A stretch of DNA of 64,000 nucleotides from Cristatella mucedo (GCA_009760855.2 WPIO01000021.1:2702001-2766000), one strand, 5' to 3'; counted from the stretch's first letter, positions 13,166 to 45,029 are shown. A program made the numbers and translations. The notes: generated by a model from the sequence alone, not told the origin.

Positions 13166-13198
<33 letters not shown>

Positions 13199-13857
13199 TA
13201 TTTGATAAAGCGCCCTCAGAGAACTCAATCTCTCTATAGGTGCTTTAAATTTGCTGCAAAGGGAAATGCGATTGAATGGTGAGTAATATATTATGCCTGA
13301 CAAACAAACAAAATGAATAACATGGTTACGGGTGACATGCACAGGGTCAGCATGCAAATGTGGTTAGTGGCAGCTTGCACAGTGTCAGCATGCATAAGCA
13401 CATCAAGGACGAATCACAGGGACCCACTAAATGCTGTCCTAAATACGTGTGTTTTTAAGTTCTTTTAAATGTAGTCAGGTCAGGGAATGTTCTGACAAAG
13501 GTCGGGAGGGAGTTCCAGGCTTTGGGAGCATACGAACTAAATGCACGGTCTCCACAGGATTTTAGGTTTGTACGAGGTATTTCTAGACTGTTGGATTCCG
13601 AAAAGCGGGTGGTACGATACTTGGCCTGATGGGGGAGTATGTCGGAGAGATAGGCTGGAGCCATAGAATGAAGGGACCTAAAAGTGAGCGACAAGACCTT
13701 GAAGTCAATCCGTTGCTTGACTGGTAGCCAGTGCAGGTCGGCGAGAAGTGGAGTAATGTGGCAACTGCGACGCTCTCGACAGACAAGCCTAGCTGCGGAG
13801 TTTTGCACCAGCTGCAATCGCCTGATCGCACATGCTGGTAGGCCAGTAAGCAGTGAC
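13166..13857 (-). mobile_element. L2/CR1-type LINE copy abutting the kinesin-5 promoter
   Basis: Nearly identical to the 11575-12450 copy and in the same orientation, with an ATT tail of about ten units. It encodes LVQNSAARLVCRERRSCH through the FVRTFPDLTTFKRT end. It stops abruptly after the codons for AYLLTGLPACAIRR (near 13857), inside the domain, so it is 5'-truncated. The junction is about 290 bp from the kinesin-5 start codon. Confidence 0.88.
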
Positions 13858-14147
13858 TATAGCACAGCACACAAATTGTGAGGAATACGTGTAAATAGCT
13901 GACGCGCTGCAGCCGAACTGACGTAACAATGCTGCTGCCGCCGCCACTGTCACCGTCGCCGCTGTACCAGCTCGTATAGGAACGTTGTACTACGATGGAA
14001 GGCCGTAGGCTACCAGCCTCTGGGCGTCCGAAGTCACAAACCGGAAACTCCTCCACGGGCGCCAATGGAGTCACTGATAGAACCGGAAACGTCAACCACC
14101 AATCACTATCGCAGGATCGCATTCATATTTTGTTGTCGGCGGGTAGA
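13858..14147 (+). promoter_or_regulatory. Candidate kinesin-5 promoter
   Basis: This is the 290 bp between the truncated LINE copy ending near 13857 and the ATG. It contains a CRE-like TGACGTAA (13919-13926), two CCGGAA ETS-type cores (14041-14046, 14083-14088) and two CCAAT boxes (14062-14066, 14099-14103). Paired CCAAT boxes bound by NF-Y are typical of animal G2/M genes, the class to which kinesin-5 belongs. No TATA box was seen. Motif presence is observed; the function is inferred. Confidence 0.4.
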
Positions 14148-35016
<20,869 letters not shown>

Positions 35017-35855
35017 TCACACAGGCTGCATTTTTTTATCGTAGCTTTATTTTGGCAGATATATATGCCAGCAGTGCAATACCACTATTTATTACCCACT
35101 GTAGCTCATCGGTGGCTGCAGAATTGGCAAGGTTGCTCGTCGAATTGACCTATTGTTAAAATTGTGGTAATTCTTGCTGGTAGCCTCGCCTGATGGATTA
35201 GTAGCTGCCTCCATGCTACGTTGTTGCGTGATTCCGTGAGGACGCATAGCATAGGCTTTGACTCGGCAGGACTTATAAACCGTGTCGATTGGCTGAGCCT
35301 GGGCTCTTTTATTCGTGTCTTATCTACACTTGCTGACAGCAGTCTGTCGCAAAGGAACAATGTGTACATATAGTATCAGATCGATGTTGAACTTTAGAAC
35401 ATCACCCATTCGCCCTCAAAATGGTAAATAATAAGTATTTCTGAGATATTTACTCGAACGCAGGTGTTTTGTGTACGTTAGTTACATGTGTGTACCTGAC
35501 ATGTAATATCACATCTTCATACCGTACTCAAACTCAGAGCTCCACGACTCAGTTGCTCCAAATAGATTTATTTCAACGCTAGAGTCCCAGCTATTGCAAT
35601 CGGGTATTTAGAAATAAGCATGGGGAAAATATAGGATGTATGCCTTTTTTCACCACGGTTTGCTTGGGTATAGATAGAGAGGAAATTGGTTGGTACTCGA
35701 AACTTGGTGCCTGCCCGGCTAGGCAATGATTGGTGGGCATCGTGTAAGTATTCTACAGGTCACTTGATCTTGGACAGTACTTAAGAGAATTTACCATTCT
35801 TGGTAATTTTCTTCAAAGAAACATTCAAGAGCTTAGCTGTTATTCTAACTTTTAG

Positions 35856-35890
<35 letters not shown>

Positions 35891-37185
35891 CCACTATGTA
35901 TACAGCTGAGATTCGTCTGTGTCGGTTTACTGGTAGAAATGGACTGCATGATGTCTCTCTGCTATGTTAACAGACAGCTCCGATCCAAGATAAGGAACGC
36001 TTTTTAAAATGGGGACCTACTTTAAATTACTGTACTTGTCTTTCTTATTCACCCCTTTGACTCCCACGTGACCTCTAGCATCAATGTAAATCCAGCGGTT
36101 GTTCTGCTGAAGTATCATTATTTAAAATATTGTATGCACTTTTAATGTGTGCACATGCAAAACATTAACAAATTTAGGCACTGCTGTGGAAGATAAGAAC
36201 TTGATGTCTCACAGGATGAACGTTTTATCGTTGAAGCTCTTTGACAGGTTAATCTAAGGCTGAAAAACCAGTCGCTATAAAGTCGATCACATTTAATCCA
36301 ACGGTTTTTAATCTCTAAACCGTCCCTAGACCTAAGAACACATTTGATTGCTGCAGAAACAGTTACTACTGGCACGCTTATCATTGACCATGCAATCCCA
36401 ATGCCTAAGTTTGTGAGAGTACAAGCGCCTCAATGCAGGCCTGAGGTATCGAGCAGCTAGCTTTAAGTTCGTGGTCTGAACACATTTTACCCAAGCATTA
36501 TTTGTCACCTCCCAGCTCTGAAACTTCATTTATTTATTGAACGTTCGCCAACAATTAATTCATGCTACTTGTCTGGCATACGTTTGACCAGTCCATCTAG
36601 GTATGATTACTTATAGTTTTGGCAGGTCATTAGCTTCTAACATGGCTCTAATTTAGCCTAATGAATCCATTTTCGCAGAAGTAGTCTCATACTAGCCGGA
36701 AGCATCCTAACCAAGTGCTAACTTTCTTTGGTATATTCATTTCATTGCAGTTCTAAAACGATCTTTCCTTTTGAGTTCTGTTGATCTGAGAGATTCAACC
36801 TGCTATTGGGGACCAAATTAGCGACATGTTTACAGTATTCTTGGGTTGCCTTCCTCACAGTTCGCGTCTTCGTCAATTGAATGACCCTAAGTTACTTTTA
36901 GGGGGCATCCTCGCCTGCTAAAGCTAAGAGCATGTAGCTGCAAGGACTGACATATTTATCTGCGAGCAAAAAAAGGTGGTTCATAGTGGCCTTGTCTCCA
37001 CCCAATTGAGCCTGACTAGAATATTTACACCCACAGCAGATCGTGCCTACATCCAGCTTACTTTTCTTAAAGTTGCCACAAGGTTTTCCCAGATCGCCAA
37101 CACTTTCTACGGCAGGAACATCGAAGGCTCTTCAAGGAGAACTCTAGCTAAGCCAATTAAGCGATGCGGTTGTACCCCTGAAGTA
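35017..37185. other. Kinesin-5 3' flank
   Basis: Presumed 3' UTR then AT-rich intergenic DNA with the poly-C run. No coding signal. Confidence 0.5.
35856..35889. repeat. 34-bp poly-C homopolymer
   Basis: An uninterrupted C run after TTTTAG, 840 bp beyond the kinesin-5 stop. The exact length may be affected by sequencing. Confidence 0.9.
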
Positions 37186-37606
37186 TAATAATAATAATTC
37201 ACTTGATAAAGCGCCCTCAGAGAACTTAATCTCTCTCTAGGCGCTTTACATTTGCTGCAAAGGAAAATGCAATTGAAAGGTGAGTAAAATCATGCTTGAT
37301 AAACCAACAAAAAGGAATAACATGGTTAGGGGTGACATGCACAGGGTCAGCATGCAGATGTGGTTAGTGGCAGCAAGCACAGTGTCAGCACACATAAGCA
37401 CATTAAGGACGAATCACAGGGACCCACTAAATGCTGTCTTAAATAGGTGTTTTTAAATTCTTTTTAAATGTGGCCAGGTCAGGGGATGTTCTGACGCAGG
37501 TCGGGAGGGAATTCCAGGCTTTGGGAGCATACGAACTAAATGCACGGTCTCCAAAGGATTTGAGGTTTATACTGGGTATTTGTAGACTGTTGGATTCAGT
37601 ATCACT
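37186..37606 (-). mobile_element. LINE RT end, 3' UTR and (ATT)n tail
   Basis: The minus strand encodes LKSFGDRAFSSYAPKAWNSL and PTCVRTSPDLATFKKNLKT, followed by the family 3' UTR, terminal hairpin and tail at 37186-37198. 5' end truncated at about 37606. Confidence 0.8.
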
Positions 37607-39275
37607 GTTCGGGGTCTCAGACCATTGACCGTGCTTCGTACAGCTGGCTAGACCGGCTGGCAGTTCTACTAGGCCTTGGGCTAGAATTAGAGCGGTCAAC
37701 TCGGATCTGTCGCCAGCTGCCCAGCAATGGTGTGCACCAATCGCTTAGCACGAGCTACGTTAGTAGAGCAGCTAACCAAAGCAGCTTGATGGTTGGCTAC
37801 ATTTCTTCGTAAAGTTCACAAAGTTTCCAGTCATTGTGAATAGACTCCACTTGTTCTCATGCCTCGGCTTACGTCGTAAAGTTGAATGTCCAAGTTTGGA
37901 GCAGAGTTTCGATAACCCCCAAGCTGATGCTAACGAAATGAGCTGTTTTGCCCTGCGATTACAGCACTTTCAGCTTCATGAGCTCATTTGCTGTCATACT
38001 TAGATTAGGCAGTGCATAATCTTAACCACCTGATTTACTTTCTGAGACGCCACACGGTTCCCAACTGGTCAGCCTCATGTGATTAGTTGCCATTCCTTTA
38101 CAAACTAATATGTAGGATGTCTCATTATCAGAATGCAAATCCTAATTTACAGGGTAGATGATTTACATTCATGCCCTTGCCGATATGAATTGCCGAGCTC
38201 TTTTGCAAGGTCAATGTATAAGAGCTTGGCAAGAGTAGCTGCTTAGCCCCTCACGCCAGATTCAGCAGTAAGCATTGACGATCGCATTTCGAAGACTGGA
38301 TTGGTTTTGACGAGCTACCACAGCTGATTGATTTGACTACTACTTTGTTCAGTTTTCTACATCTACTCAATTGACAGCCGAACCAATGGTAGAGAAGGTC
38401 TCTAACTGCAAGTTACCATGACATCCACGATACAGACCTTGCATGTAGTGGCTGAGGATATTTCCAGATCCCGTAGCCAGCCAAGCCGGCAACATGCCAC
38501 TCATAACGAAACGGTACCCAAAGCATTGCATGAATAGAAGTTAAAAGAGTAACATCTTTACTGAAAATGAATTCATAATGACTGCTGATGCACATCAATT
38601 TTGTTTTTCGAGAGCATGTCATTCAAGATTATTTAACAAGGTCCTAACTACAGGAAACCCAGAAAAAAGCTTTCGTATCGCAAGACCGGCTTAACTTATT
38701 GGCTATCGATCTATGCCAATTCTAATACATCCGTAGCCCCTATGCCCGTGCATGCTTGCAATTGATTTCAATCGGTACAGTTTAACAAGCAATAGCATCG
38801 ATCGTTTATTTTCTGCTTACTTTCAGCAGGTGTAACTACCAACACGTAATGGAGGTACGTCAGGATTCTAGCCCTATCGCTAGGCTACTCTTCAAATGGC
38901 TGCGTTGCTGTTCCAACAGTATAATGCATCGCTGCAATGAACTATAGCTGGCCCTTGACGGGTCTTCTCTTCTTCAGGACTCTCGACTCTATATTTTTCG
39001 ACCGGTAGGTAGTTCGTTCTCCAATGGTTATGCTAATCCTTCAATGTAGCATAACCGTACCTCTACTGACATCACATTGTATATATCTCTGTAGAAGCTG
39101 CTTTCTCAGCCTATAAGCAGAAAATAGTGCTGGCATGCCTGCTAAGTAAGGAATGTACAAGCTAACTATTATGGTACTACGAACAGCACTAATCAGTATT
39201 ATGTATATAATGGTACCTTCGACTAATAAAAGGCAAGTTGCAGGCTGTCGTTCTTTACACAGCTGGTAACCAAAG
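37607..39275. other. Intergenic DNA between convergent kinesin-5 and PDIA4
   Basis: No gene seen. A minus-strand AATAAA (TTTATT at about 38808 on the plus strand) is the nearest clear polyadenylation signal for PDIA4, about 460 bp beyond its stop. Confidence 0.4.
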
Positions 39276-42200
39276 TTAAAGTTCCTCTTTGCCCTTGAAT
39301 GCAACAGATGCATGCTTGCTCATGAACTTCTTCAAATCAGCCAGGTCCCTATTACCCTCGTACATTATCGGCTTCTTGTTGCTCGCTGGCACAAAGTATA
39401 TGGTTGGAAAGCCAGAAACAGCAAATGCCGCCGGCGCATCATTCGCAGTAGCATCCATCTTGGCGATCACCAGATTGGGCTCGGTTTGCTGCAGTTCCTT
39501 GGCTAACTTTTTTAGTTCAGGCTCAAACTGCTTGCAGTGGCCACACCACGGTGCATACAACTCAATCAGCACGTCCTTAGCAGTATCGAGGACCAACGCC
39601 TTAAACGTTTTCCCAACGACAACTGTGACGGGACCCTTCTGCACCTTCGGTGCAATCTGCGATCTCAGATACGGCTTGGCCTTTCCCGACACGACACGGC
39701 GCACGAAGGCACTAATGTCGTCTGCATCAAACTCGTCGATCTCCTCCATGGGATACTTATTGCCCTCGGCATCAAAGCATGCGACGCTGAATGCCGAGCC
39801 AGAATCGTCCAGTCCTAGACCTTTGAGCTCCTCGTCATACGAGTCTTCATCGGCTAGGGCAAAGGTAATATCGTCTTTTTTGTGTAGGCGAGCCACCTTA
39901 AGCAATTTCTTTCGCCAGGCTTGGGTCATGTCGCGGTACTCGTGAGTCCAGTCAACGTTCACATAGAGCACGCACAGTGGTCGTTTGTAATATCGTCGAG
40001 CGGCGTTCTCTTTCGTCAGCTCTCCAACAAGCGGAGTATTATGCTTCCCATAGAACTTACTAAGATCTTCGGCAGAAGAATCGACATCGCATATGGTATA
40101 ATAGCGTGGCTCGTCTTCCTTTGAGTGAAGCCTCTCCGGTAGAATTACGGCCACACACTCACTATTCTCGTCTACGCCATAGGGATGCCCTGCCTCCACG
40201 TCCAGCGTGTAAAACATGGTGTAGTTGTCACGAAGGTCATTGCCAGCATCCTGGTAGGCATGGTATAAGGACGACTGTGTGCTTTTGAAGAATCCCACCA
40301 GTGTGACGTCATCGACAGCAAGCGACTTCTTAAGCACAGTAGCGTCTTGAACGAGCTTGCAAGCATCACCGTGCTGCTTCTTCATATATTCCACGATGCC
40401 GCTCTCTTCTCGCGATCCTTTGTATTCGGAGGGTCGACCGTATCGAAAGATCTTTAGCGTTGGATAGCCACTGACGTCGTACGTTTTAGCAAGGCTCGCT
40501 TCACTGGTGGCGTCCACCTTGGCGATCGGAATGCTGGGGGTGTTCCACTTAAGTGTCTGAGCAGCTTTCTCCAATACGGGTGCCAGTCGTTTGCAGTGTC
40601 CACACCAAGGGGCATAAAACTCGACGAGGATAAGCTCTTCCTTCTCAATGATGCTGCTAAAGTTGGTAGACGTAAGCGTCAAAACAGCTGAAAGGGGAGC
40701 ACGCCATCCTTTGCTAGCCCGAGTGCGCATGTACTCGACGATGCCATCGGAGTTTCGCGGGCCATCGTAGTCGTAAGCCTCACCACTTCGGAAGAATTTT
40801 AGAGTTGGGTAGCCACCAATGTCAAACCTAATGAAATGCACAAGCAATCAACCAGTTAGAGTGAGCAAGCCCGGCATATGCACAGAGGCAAATTACAGCT
40901 ATAATTGCTCTTCAAAACCATCGGGACAAAATTAGCAGAGGTATTACGCAGACACTCTCTTATGATGGAATAGAAGCAACAAAGGCTTGCTACACTTATT
41001 GCTGCACAGTGGACCAACAGCAACTGCATTCTGCCTCAGCCCGCCCCATATTGTCCCAGAAACGTTCTTTGGGTTCGGATCAGGCAAATAGCAGGTCCAT
41101 TGCATCAGCACCACACACGGATTCATAAACAAACGTAATCGACTGGCTTGGCAGTGTGTTCAGGGTCATTATCTTGCTGCCAAATATAATCACCCCCACG
41201 CCGAGTATTTTAGCTTTGAAATCCAACTTGCTGGACCAACAACGGACGAACCCGGTGTGGTGCTAATGCAATGCCATGCCAAGTCACCTGATCCAAGCCC
41301 AAAGTACGTTTATATGACAATAGCGACAGGCAGCTCAGGCACTGCGCTCGGCCTAGCCGACCTTTTCAATAAAATTCAAGCTCTGTGGAGACTGCTACAA
41401 CAGAAGAGACAAACAACTCAGAAGCTTGTGGCCTTTCAGCTAGGCCAGAATCGTAGTGGGGGCGACATCACACTAAACTCATACAGATCAGCAGCATACG
41501 TGTTTGTTAGTTGGCGGTCAATAAATATTTTCACACCCAACTTAAGTAGGCATGGAATCATAGACAATAATCTTGCTACCTGAAGTAGCAGCTACAGCAC
41601 CTGTGGCCATACTGTGATGATGTGTAACTCACAAAGAGTATGCTGCAGTCAGCTCTAGTGCAAGCGGAGAGCAAATCTCAGGCCTCGTTTTTACAGCGCC
41701 TCGATCATCGTACATCAGTAGCTAAATGTGCCCCCGAACCCATACGTAGGCCGGCTCTGAAGTCGTCACCCACACGCTACACCTAACGCTGCTGACAAAC
41801 AGCCTCAAAAGGTCCTTCGAAACAGAACCTTGCCACGACTTGCACCTCTCAGTAGCAACCCAAGTATAGAGAACTGAGGTTCTTCCTAGATTTATTGGCT
41901 GCATATTGATTATGCAGCTCCAGCTGGATATACGAACGATCGGAATAGATTCAGTTCTTTACTTTTTGAAGTTGGCATATGCACAGGTTTTTGGGGAAGA
42001 CCTGCTGCAGCTTGACCAATAGGTGCTGAATAAGCTTCAGCCGAAAGAGACTGGGTGCTGATGCCGACTCAGACTCATCAGCAACGTGACACTACACACT
42101 AAGCTGGCCAGTGAACTATGACCTCTAATGGCAAAATCTCTGGCTCCAGCAGCAATAGAAATCCTAGCAAGACACGCTGGTTCCAAAGCAAGAAGTAATC

Positions 42201-43511
42201 CCGTGAATATTTGCTGTAAAGAAAATAGGCGAGGCATTTATAAGAACAGAACGTCATTGTGGCAGTGTGCATAAAGAGTTTACCCCTAGTGTATTAAAGT
42301 GAAAAAAGTGAAGGCAGGCTGATTCAATAACGACTTTATGTGCAGAGAAGCAGAATAGCATAAGTGGCCATGACTCTGCCTTCACTGGGAAATACGGAAT
42401 CGACTGCGGCAGAACTCAAACCCTCGACCCAGGATATGCAGGGAATGTCGGTTACAAAACTTCAGGCAAACACTGAACATCACTGGCGGATGTGATGAAA
42501 GCAGCCTAAGCCTCGGTACTTGCACACTAATCAGGCTATGCGATGCTTCGCCGCGTTGTGCTGTGCTGGCAATGAATTGCCTGCACAGCGCAGCCTCTTC
42601 CGTAATATGTACTTGTCTAGAGCGAAAGCGTGGCAGGCAGCTTGGCGACCACCGGCGACGTTCGTCTAGCCTCCCGTCAGTCCGCGACGTGCGCCCTTCA
42701 CAGGTGCCGCGTGCGACAATCGCAGCCGTTAGCCGGATATATCTTTCGTTCATGCAATGCGTGCGGATCTTCCGGCTGGCGCAAGAATCGTTTGGCCGGC
42801 GCAAGGTTTACCGTTTAAGTCTAGAGTGAATTTGAACCCGGTGCAAATTCACAAATCGACAGCCTACTATGTTTTCGCGTGCTCCGCGCAGAGGCGACCA
42901 CAGAGTGTCACCTGAGATTCGCACTGCATACGCTTGCATCTCCGAGCTTAGTTTGCGAAGCCTAGCTAAGGAGGCCTACGCTATACAACGTTGCATCAGG
43001 CTCGCACTGGCTCGGGGCAACGCGAAACCTGTGGCAAAAAGGCGCGAAGACCTGCGGCGCGTTTACACCCGCAGCAGCCGTTCCGCGATACTGACTGCGA
43101 CGGGATAGCGCTGGCACCCGACGTACAGCCAAGCGGAATTTTTCAGGCTCGGGCCGCACAGCGGTAACGGCGGAGTCCGCCACGCGCGTCCTAGCCCAGT
43201 TACCTAGTGGCCAGGTCTTTCTCCACTGTCGCGTCGACTTTCACAAGAGCTACGGGACTCTCGTCGGCTAGCAGAATCTTGGCCGCCTTTTCAAACTCGG
43301 GGGCAAGCTGCTTGCAGTGTCCGCACCACGGAGCGTAAAACTCGACGAGGACTGTCTCCTTGGAGTTAACGAAATCGTCGAAGCTATCTTGGGTCAGCGC
43401 GACGACGGCTTCGTCCCCAGACTCGCTAAGTGAGGAGACGTCGCCTTCGTTTCCAAATGCGACGGAACACGCGGCGGCTACGAAGAATACCAAATAGCGA
43501 GCGACGTGCAT
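39276..43511 (-). CDS. PDIA4: ERp72-type protein disulfide isomerase (PDIA4), two exons, complete
   Basis: ER-lumen oxidoreductase that forms and rearranges disulfides in secretory proteins. Exon 1 is 43511-43204 and exon 2 is 40827-39276. The join AG|G is in frame and gives 619 aa (human ERp72 is about 645). Residues 1-20 form a signal peptide (MHVARYLVFFVAAACSVAFG). Three thioredoxin domains each carry WCGHC: a0 at Cys63/66, a at Cys178/181, a' at Cys531/534. The non-catalytic b and b' domains lie between a and a'. It ends in KEEL, the retention signal found on ERp72. Three active sites plus KEEL separate it from PDIA1 and PDIA3, which have two. The short acidic leader before a0 is reduced compared with vertebrates. 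The 1,552-nt second exon has no introns, unlike the highly split neighbouring kinesin gene. Confidence 0.96.
40940..41215 (-). mobile_element. Tc1/mariner transposase relic (PDIA4 intron)
   Basis: The minus strand reads DYIWQQDNDPEHTAKPVDYV, the QQDNDPKHT motif around the second catalytic Asp of Tc1-type DDE transposases. After a frame break comes VLMQWTCYLPDPNPKNV, corresponding to VLxWPxxSPDLNPIENVW. Stops and frameshifts make it inactive. Confidence 0.75.
41240..41400 (+). mobile_element. Second Tc1/mariner transposase relic, opposite orientation
   Basis: The plus strand reads VVLMQCHAKSPDPSPKYVYM, homologous at DNA level to the minus-strand relic just upstream (shared GTGTGGTGCT, ATGCAATG, CCTGATCC, CCCAAAG). 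The two copies face away from each other across about 100 bp and form an imperfect inverted repeat inside the PDIA4 intron. Confidence 0.65.
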
Positions 43512-43575
43512 CTTCGCAGCACCACCAGAACGCGTCTAACTGTGCGCCGCCGCCAAAATCGGCCGCGACAGAACG

Positions 43576-43594
43576 CGTGGAAACATGCAATTGG
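43576..43594 (-). promoter_or_regulatory. ER stress response element (ERSE) upstream of PDIA4
   Basis: On the minus strand the sequence reads CCAAT, nine bases, then CCACG. This is an exact match to the mammalian ERSE consensus CCAAT-N9-CCACG, bound by NF-Y plus ATF6/XBP1. It lies 65-83 bp upstream of the PDIA4 start codon in the correct orientation. ERp72 is a classic unfolded-protein-response target, so position and function agree. Confidence 0.8.
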
Positions 43595-43989
43595 TCAGCC
43601 GGTAGGTCAAGGTGAACCCGCTTGCCACGCCTTCCCGCTCCGAATCCACCCGAGCCCGTAGGCGTCGCCCAGATCTAGTGCTCCTTTCTGCCGCTGCGTT
43701 TCGAATGCGACGAAGCCGAAAGCGTTTCACCTAAGAATTATAATGGAATATTTTTCCGCGGCAGCATGTCTAAGCAGTGAGTGTGTCATTAAAATTATGC
43801 GGCCCGCGTCCCAGGCGCTATGCGATAGCGATTTTTCCGCGCCCATTTTGAAGCGATGCAGTTTTAGTAGCGTTTAAGACTTGGATTTAAACTCTCGTAA
43901 ATTCTTAGTTCTGTGCAGCTACAAGCAATACGTTTTAAAATATATTATGTTTCCTGGTCTCAGCTATAGATATGAGCCCAATGGCAGTA

Positions 43990-44015
43990 ACCCGGCTTAC
44001 CATGGTAAGCCGGGT
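43990..44015. repeat. Perfect 26-bp palindrome
   Basis: Each half-site is ACCCGGCTTACCA read toward the centre, with no spacer. It lies about 120 bp beyond the stop codon of the PIP-box gene and about 480 bp upstream of the PDIA4 start. In RNA from either strand it would fold into a hairpin of about 11 bp. In DNA it is a symmetrical site for a dimeric protein. Confidence 0.9.
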
Positions 44016-44137
44016 GCGAGCGGACTGCGATAATTACCTGAATATTGGTCCAAATTATATGCAAATAGGCTAAAAATGTCGGGCTCGTTAAGTTCTATTC
44101 ATCAGAAGAAAGGCAGTGATTTATAAAACGATGATTT

Positions 44138-44845
44138 CTATTGCTCAAGTGCGTAGCGACTGACCAGATCCTTGGCAAGAATCCAGGGCTCGGTCACGAA
44201 AATTGAGCCTATTTTTTTCGAGAAATAGCTCAAGATTGATGGCTGATTTGGGACAACCGCTGGTGCCTTCTTCGGGAGCTCCACAGAGCGTATCTGCACT
44301 CCCGAAGCGGCCTTCTGTGCTGATGCTCTTTTATCTGCCACGAGTCTACGCCATATCAGATGCCGTCGCCAGCAGCGAGCCAATATTATCAGGATCTTCG
44401 TCCTCACTTTCAGCGATACTACCCAGACGAGCACTGGCGCCGCGATTCCGGACCTCATATATAATCTTTTCATACCAGCTTGTGGCAATGAAGTTCCCGG
44501 GAAATTTTTCCAAGAACTTGCACACCAGTTCCATAGCGTTGTTAAGAACATAATTGCTACCATCTTTTAAATCGTCACTATAGCCAACCCTAGCGTGCAT
44601 CCTTTCACTGAGCTCTTGCTCATATAGTTCTTCAGATTGCTTCGACATAATCTGAAAACACGCTGGTCCTGAATCAGGTCAACGGCGTTTTTGAAAGTGC
44701 TATACCTTTTAGAGCAACTATCCGCGAAATAAATAATTAATTGCGATTCTACTTGCTGAAATTCTGTAACCCGGGTTATAGACATCGGGCTCATATCTCG
44801 ACGAGTGTCATCGAGAATTTTAAAAACGCAGTGTGAGGCTTCCAT
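44138..44845 (-). CDS. Unrecognised small protein with C-terminal PIP box, three exons
   Basis: The minus strand holds ORFs in different frames that join cleanly when two short GT-AG introns are removed: exon a 44845-44753, exon b 44651-44423, exon c 44334-44138. The introns are 101 and 88 nt and both begin GTAG. The result is 519 nt (172 aa plus stop). An in-frame TGA nine bases before the ATG supports the start. The middle is helical and charged (EELYEQELSERMHARVGY, FLEKFPGNF.ATSWYEKIIYEV). Near the C-terminus NQPSILSYFSKK matches the PCNA-interacting peptide pattern Q-x-x-I-x-x-aromatic-aromatic followed by basic residues. I do not recognise the family. A DNA replication or repair accessory role is inferred only from this motif. 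The alternative is unspliced relic ORFs. It lies about 630 bp upstream of PDIA4, same strand. Confidence 0.5.
44222..44245 (-). other. PIP-box motif codons (QPSILSYF)
   Basis: Eight codons encode Q-P-S-I-L-S-Y-F followed by S-K-K. This fits the canonical PCNA-binding motif. It lacks the T-D pair that marks a CRL4-Cdt2 PIP degron. Confidence 0.5.
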
Positions 44846-45029
44846 GTCCGTTCAGAACAAGGCACATCACTCATTGCGGTGGTAGTCTCGGCCAAGCGCG
44901 ACGTGAATACCCGAGATGCCTGAACGACTGTAGCTTGGCTATCAAAGGAGAGCGCTCATACCTTAGCATATTGAATCCATATCCATAACGTAGACAAGCC
45001 TATTTGACAGACGCTGGTGGTCACAGAAG

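Noticed and set aside
13995-14147. Upstream in-frame ATG extending kinesin-5 by 51 residues
   Set aside because: The extension overlaps the CCAAT/ETS cluster and has no similarity to kinesin-5 N-termini, which are short. Kept only as an alternative.
42382-43183. Overlapping ORFs in the PDIA4 intron (42382-42804 minus, 42869-43108 plus)
   Set aside because: No domains, and the two PDIA4 exons join directly in frame across this region.
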